Shown here piece after piece: positions 58,685-64,000 of a stretch of DNA of 64,000 nucleotides (positions within the stretch are counted from its first letter, which is position 1; each line of letters begins with the position of its first letter). Source of the DNA: Lepus europaeus (taxonomy: Eukaryota > Chordata > Mammalia > Lagomorpha > Leporidae); NCBI RefSeq assembly GCF_033115175.1, contig NC_084827.1:61813201-61877200 (forward strand), read 5' to 3'. A program made the position numbers and the translations under genes. The notes below the pieces were generated by a model. The model had not been told where the DNA came from. It made no database searches and saw only the letters and a list, made by a program, of their open reading frames with translations.

Positions 58685-59779
58685 AATAAGAGTCTTAACT
58701 TTGTAACTATACAAATCATTGTATTCAGTCCTTAATGAAATGAATTTTTAAAAATGTGAAACAAATTCTGAGACAATTATTTTTTCTTTCATTTGTTATT
58801 TACTTTATTATTATTGTTGTTTGCAAATGTAGTTTTGGAATGTTAACTTCTTTTCATACCTGCATACCTGAATTTGTCTTTTGTGTGGGGCCTTAAAATT
58901 CATAACAGGAAGTGGAGGCAGTGAAAGAGTAAGCTAAGGAAATTATGCCAAAAGATGGTTTGCAAATTTGTGAACATATCATAAGTGAACATATCACAAC
59001 ATGTTATTGAGACCCAGGATATCACTTAAGAATATTTCTAGGCAATCTTAATTTGAATGTTAGTGCATTTTCTTAGTTATATAACTTTATTTTCATATTT
59101 GCTAAAAAAACTAATACTATAGAAGTAGCCCTATATATTGACATTTACACTACCTCTTCTCTAGAGAAGATAATCTGTCTTTAAGGGGAAATCTCTTGTC
59201 AATAAGTAGTAACGAAATTGATTACTATTAATGCTGACCTTGCTGCAAAACTAATTGCATCAATTATTCAAATATGCCTTCCCTTTAGATTATAATCTCT
59301 TTCCAAAATGTTGTCTTCCTTTCATTTGTTCTATGTTGGTGAAATTTTCTTTGAATTGGTTCACCATTTATCATAAAGCAAGATCAATTTAACACATAAG
59401 TTATCACAGGGAACAAAACAAACTGCAAAGGAATTGCCTTTTTATGCAGCTTGTTAGAATTTGTAGCTCTAAGTCCAAAACAGAGTAGGTCCAGAGACTT
59501 GTAAAAACGCAGCTGGTTTACAGATTCAAATTTTGTTGTCCTTGATTTCTCCCATGGACACCCAGAGCATGACTTAGCCATTTACTGGGTAAGGCTATGC
59601 ATTATCGTGGACTCCCATATAATTGGAACAAACTTCTGTCATTGTTTCCAATAAATGCTTATGTAGCCTTTATTCCTTTCCCCCCAAAAAGTTATTTATT
59701 TTGCTTGACATATATCATGCTTCCTGATTTGTAGATCTATCCTTCTCATTAGTTCAGAGAACTGAGAGAGATGAATGTT
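58685..59779. other. 1.1 kb without a recognised feature
   Basis: AT-rich. Frame 59384-59581 (minus) has no motif. Confidence 0.5.
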
Positions 59780-60010
59780 TGGAGCACCAACATTCAAACA
59801 TTGTCTGTGCTTTGATTCCAGCTTCCTGCTAATGCATCCTGTGAGGCAGCAGATGATGGCTCAAGTGTGTGGGTGCCTGTCACCCGAGTAGGAGATCTCA
59901 GTTGATTTCCAGACTCTTGACTTTAGTCTTCCCCAGGTCCGCTGTTCTAGGCATCTGGGGAGTGACCCAGCAGGTGGAAGGTCTTTGTCTCTCTCTCCCT
60001 GCCTCTTTGC
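59780..60010 (+). mobile_element. Degenerate CSINE
   Basis: 'tgattccagcttcctgctaatgc', 'gcagcagatgatggctcaagtg', 'catctggggagtgacccagcagg', (CT)n, 'gcttttcaaaaataaataaat' (cited in parts). Confidence 0.88.
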
Positions 60011-60070
60011 TTTTCAAAAATAAATAAATAAATACATACATACATACATACATAAATAAATAAATATTTT
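60011..60070 (+). repeat. (AAAT)n(ACAT)n microsatellite at the SINE tail
   Basis: 'aaataaataaataaat' followed by 'acatacatacatacataca' and more 'aaat', grown from the SINE's A-rich end. Confidence 0.9.
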
Positions 60071-60765
60071 GTTAAAGAGAAAATCCGGAGGCATTATCTC
60101 TTTCTGTATTTATTATATTTATTTGCTTTCTCTTTCTGGAGTTCTGATCCATTGTACATCAAGGCCTCATTCAGTGTCATTCATCTCTTAATGACTCTTC
60201 TAGATTTAAGTTCCTATCACTTTCCCTATAAGTTTTGGCAGATAAAACTCTGTTCACTACTTATCCACTCCCACTGGCTGTCTTACAACAGTTTTCTTTT
60301 TCTACCTTTTAACTTTTTATCAATTTCCTTATTTTGCCTTAATTATTTTTATATTTTAATGATTGGTGAATATTTATTTATCTTTCTACATATAGTTTTT
60401 GTTAGTCTATCTCAAAAATTCTAGTATTTGTAGCATTGTAGACTTTGGAGGTCTACATCATACTGTCCTTTGCTATTCTTAAAGACTCTTTGACTTTTAC
60501 TGTGAAAATGTATCATAATATTATACCAAAATACGCTGAAGCATTTCAGTGGCATTAAAGCAACAATGCCTGTAGACTCTGCTGTGTCTCTGGCTGAGGA
60601 ATTGTTCTGGATGTTAGCTTTCAGTCTTCCTCAAATGTCGCCTCATTTTGGAAGTCTGGGGATGTGACTCTTTGGAATGTGATTTCCTTTGAGGGAAAGA
60701 AAGGGTGAGTTGGCAGAAACTTAGCAGGTCTTGTGAGTCTTTGCTTGGATTTATAAGTCTGTTAA
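60071..60765. other. No recognised feature
   Basis: AT-rich; the 90-codon hydrophobic frame 60152-60424 reflects T-rich sequence. Confidence 0.5.
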
Positions 60766-60770
60766 TCTTT

Positions 60771-60772
60771 AA

Positions 60773-60807
<35 letters not shown>
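60771..60807 (+). repeat. (TA)n(GA)n microsatellite
   Basis: 'atatatatatatat' then 'gagagagagagagagaga'. May be the remnant of a CSINE 3' end, but no SINE body adjoins it. Confidence 0.85.
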
Positions 60808-60949
60808 CTAATAGAAGTCACATGGCTAAGTTCAACACCAGTGGACCAGAGAACTATACTGAGGACATGGATATTTGCGGACAAATTCTAAAATTCACTA
60901 TACTGATATGTATGTCTTCATGTAGAAAATAGCTGTACACCAATATGTT

Positions 60950-60977
60950 TTGTTTTTTATTTATTTATCTATCTGAA

Positions 60978-61018
<41 letters not shown>

Positions 61019-61285
61019 AGAGAAATCCAAATGGTTGTCTTTTTTCCCAAAGCTCTTAAAATAGCCAGGGCCACTCAGGCCATAGCCAAGAACCAGTAAC
61101 TCAATACCCAGTCTCTCATGTGGGCATGGAATAACTACTTGACCCATTACCTGCTGCCTCCAAGTGTTTCCATTAGCAGGAATCTAGAATGGGAAGCAGA
61201 ATCAGGATGCAAACTCAGGCACTCCCATATGGGATTTGTAAGTCCTAAGTGGTATCTTGACCATTGCACCAAACGCCTTTCTCCA
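60950..61285 (-). mobile_element. Degenerate CSINE
   Basis: Tail complement 'tttatttatttatctatctgaaaggg', (GA)n at 60981-61013, body 'cactcaggccatagcc', 'acttgacccattacctgctgcc', and head complement 'gaccattgcaccaaacgcc' near 61260-61275. Confidence 0.87.
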
Positions 61286-61293
61286 AATATGGT

Positions 61294-63198
61294 TTTTTTT
61301 TTAAATTAAACTTTTATTTAATGAATATAAATTTCCAAAGTACAGCTTATGGGTTACAATGGCTTCCCCCTCCCAAAACTTCCCTCCCACCCGCAACCCT
61401 CCTCCCTCCGGCTCCCTCTCCCCTTCCAATCACATCATGATTCATTTTCAATTCTGTTTATATACAGAAGATCAGTTTAGTATATATTAGGTAACGATTT
61501 CAATGGCTTGCCGCCATATAGCAACACATAGTGAAAAAAAATACTGTTGGAGTACTAGTTATAGCATTAAATAAGAGTGTACAGCACATTAAAGACAGAG
61601 ATCCTACACAATATTTTTTTTAAATTAATTAATTTTCTATGCCATTTCCAATTTAACACCAGGGTTTTTTTTTTTCATTTCCAATTATCTTTATATACAG
61701 AAGATCGATTCAGTATATAATTAGTAAAGATCACATCAGTTTGTACCCACGCAGAAACACAAAGTGTAAAAATACTGTTTCAGTACTAGTTATAGCATCA
61801 CTGCACATTAGATAACACATTAAGGACAGATCCCACATGGGATGTAAGTACACAGTGACTCCTGTTGCTGACTTAACAATTTGACACTCCTGTTCATGGC
61901 GTCAGTAATCTCCCTAGGCTCTAGTCATGAGTTGCCAGGGCTATGGAAGCCTTTAGAGTTCGCTGACTTTGATCTTATTCTGATAGGGTCATAGTTAAAG
62001 TGGAAGTTCTCTCCTCCCTTCAGAGAAAGGTACTTCCTTCTTTGATGGCCCCGTTCTTTCCACTGGGATCTCACTAACAGAGATCTTCCATTTAGGTCTT
62101 CTTTTTTTTTCTTTTCCATGGTGTCTTGGCTTTCCATGCCTACAATACTCTCATGGGCTCTTCCGCCAGATCCGAATGCCTTAAGGGCTGATTCTGAGGC
62201 CAGAGTACTATTTAGGACATCTGCCATTCTATGAGTCTGCTGTGTATCCCATTTCCCATGTTGGATCTTTCTCTCCCTTTTTGATTCTATCAGTTAGTAT
62301 TAGCAGACACTTGTCTTGTTTGTGTGATCCCTTTGATTCTTAGACCTATCAGAGCCATCGGTTGTGAACTGAAATTAATCACTTGGACTAGTGAGATGGC
62401 ATTGGTACATGCCACCTTGATGGGATTGTATTGGAATCCCCTGGTACATTTCTAACTCCATCATTTGCGGCAAGTCAGATTGTGCATATCCTAAATTGTA
62501 CATCTCCTCACTCTCTTATTCCCACTCTTATATTTAACAGGGATCACTTTTCAGTTAAAATTTAAACACCTAAGAATAATTGTGTGTTAATTACAGAGTT
62601 CAACCACTAGTACTAGAACAACAACAAAAAATACTAAAAATGATAAAGTATTACATTGTACATCTAGAGTCAGGACAAGAGCTGATCAGGTCATAGTTTC
62701 TTGTAGTGTCCATTTCACTTCCACAGGTTTCCCCTTTGGTGCTCAGTTGTCGCCGATCAGGGAAAACAAATGAAATTTGTCTCTTTGGGACTGGCTTAAT
62801 TCACTCAGCATGATGTTTTCCAGATTCCTCCATCTTGTTGCAAATGACTGGGTTTCATTGTTTCTTACTGCTGTATAGTATTCTATGGAGTACATGTCCC
62901 ATAATTTCTTTATCCAGTCTACTGTTGATGGGCATTTGGGTTGGTTCCAGGTCTTAGCTATTGTGAATTGAGCTGCAATAAACATTAATGTGCAGATGGC
63001 TTTTTTATTAGCCAAATTAATTTCCTTTGGGTAAATTCCAAGGAGTGGGATGGCTGGGTTGTATGGTAGGGTTATGTTCAGGTTTCTGAGGAATCTCCAG
63101 ACTGACTTCCATGGTGGCTCAACCAGTTTGCATTCCCACCAACAGTGGGTTAGTGTCCCTTTTTCCCCACATCCTCTCCAGCATCTGTTGTTGGTAGA
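61294..63198 (-). mobile_element. L1, 3' segment of a 5'-inverted element
   Basis: The complement runs from ORF2 '[21 protein letters not shown]'-type sequence (63198-62744, stop at about 62743) through a 3'UTR to an A-rich tail at 61294. The 3'UTR has the duplicated block (61438-61610 and 61676-61845) and the C-rich complement of the purine tract (61365-61425). The frame 62743-63015 is open and well kept, so this is one of the younger L1s here. Confidence 0.94.
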
Positions 63199-64000
63199 TC
63201 TCTGGAAGTTCTAGCCAGAGCTATTAGGCAAGAAAAAGAAATTAAAGGGATACAAATTGGGAAGGAAGAACTCAAACTATCCCTCTTTGCAGATGATATG
63301 ATTCTTTATTTAGGGGACCCAAAGAACTCTACTAAGAGACTACTGGAACTCATCGAAGAGTCTGGCAAAGTAGCAGGATATAAAATCAATGCACAAAAAT
63401 CAACAGCCTTTGTATACACAGGCAATGCCACGGCTGAGGAAGAACTGCTAAGATCAATCCCATTCACAATAGCTACAAAAACAATCAAATACCTTGGAAT
63501 AAACTTAACCAAGGATGTTAAAGATCTCTACGATGAAAACTATAAAACCTTAAAGAAAGAAATAGAAGAGGATACCAAAAAATGGAGAAATCTTCCATGC
63601 TCATGGATTGGAAGAATCAATATCATCAAAATGTCTATTCTCCCAAAAGCAATTTATACATTCAGTGCAATACCAATCAAGATACAGAAGACCTTCTTCT
63701 CATGTCTAGAAAAAATGATGCTGAAATTCATATGGAGACACAGAAGACCTCGAATAGCCAAAGCAATCTTGTACAACAAAAACAAAGCCGGAGGCATCAC
63801 AATACCAGATTTCAGGACATACTACAGGGCAGTTGTTATCAAAACAGCATGGTACTGGTACAGAAACAGGATAGACCAATGGAGCAGAATAGAAACACCA
63901 GAAATCAATACAAACATCGACAGCCAACTTATATTTGATCAAGGATCCAAATCTAATCCCTGGAATAAGGACAGTCTATTCAATAAATGGTGCTGGGAAA
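63199..64000 (+). mobile_element. L1, inverted 5' segment, runs off the window
   Basis: At 63199 the L1 switches to plus orientation and starts in the reverse transcriptase at '[13 protein letters not shown]'. It passes the '[15 protein letters not shown]' catalytic motif (63270-63320), '[17 protein letters not shown]', and '[16 protein letters not shown]', and is still in ORF2 at 64000. It is internal ORF2 sequence upstream of that in the minus segment, in the opposite direction, as produced by twin priming. There is at least one frame change near 63580. Confidence 0.92.

Overview
This window is mammalian intergenic DNA, almost certainly from a leporid lagomorph: rabbit (Oryctolagus) or a close relative such as hare or cottontail. 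The evidence is about twenty recognisable copies of the tRNA-derived lagomorph C SINE (CSINE). Each has a GC-rich 'ggccggcgc..ggct' head, a (CT)n stretch, a 'ctgtcaaa' end and an A-rich tail. There are also several lagomorph-type LINE-1 (L1) 3' ends, which share a 3'UTR with a G-rich polypurine tract and a 'cattaaataaaa' end. I find no intact host protein-coding gene, no rRNA or tRNA gene and no CRISPR array. Nothing looks prokaryotic or operon-like. The longer open frames come from L1, an endogenous retrovirus (ERV) or SINEs, or are chance.

Layout: 1-1547 is a degenerate retroviral nucleocapsid/protease-like sequence fused to an L1 3' end. 1.5-9 kb holds CSINEs and a 3.3-kb L1 (minus strand) set inside an older L1. 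9-22.6 kb is mostly unannotated AT-rich DNA with scattered SINEs, a MaLR LTR, a MER5A-type hAT relic and a short L1 3' end. 22.67-28.09 kb is a pair of L1s lying tail to tail with both 5'UTRs facing outward. 29.8-33.9 kb contains more L1 fragments. 36.2-41.4 kb is a nested stack: an ancient L1 (plus) carries three CSINEs, and one of these CSINEs carries a 2.1-kb non-autonomous ERV with two LTRs and a 6-bp target duplication. 41.6-43.0 kb has two MaLR/MLT1-like LTRs.

46-48.4 kb is the only gene-derived locus: an ANKRD49 pseudogene with frameshifts and stops, split by a CSINE and preceded by a CpG-containing, promoter-like stretch. 49-53 kb has SINEs and a pogo/Tigger transposase relic. 53.4-57.7 kb is an L1 (plus) with an internal ORF2 deletion. 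61.3-64 kb is an L1 with its 5' part inverted (the twin-priming signature), running off the window end.

The genes here do not work together. The interest lies in retrotransposition structures: template-switch-like fusion, twin priming, convergent L1 promoters, layered insertions and an L1 3'UTR duplication shared by two copies. I did not find evidence for a novel biological system. Family names come from recognising sequence by eye, not from database searches, and most repeat edges are accurate only to about 5-30 bases unless a target-site duplication (TSD) is given.
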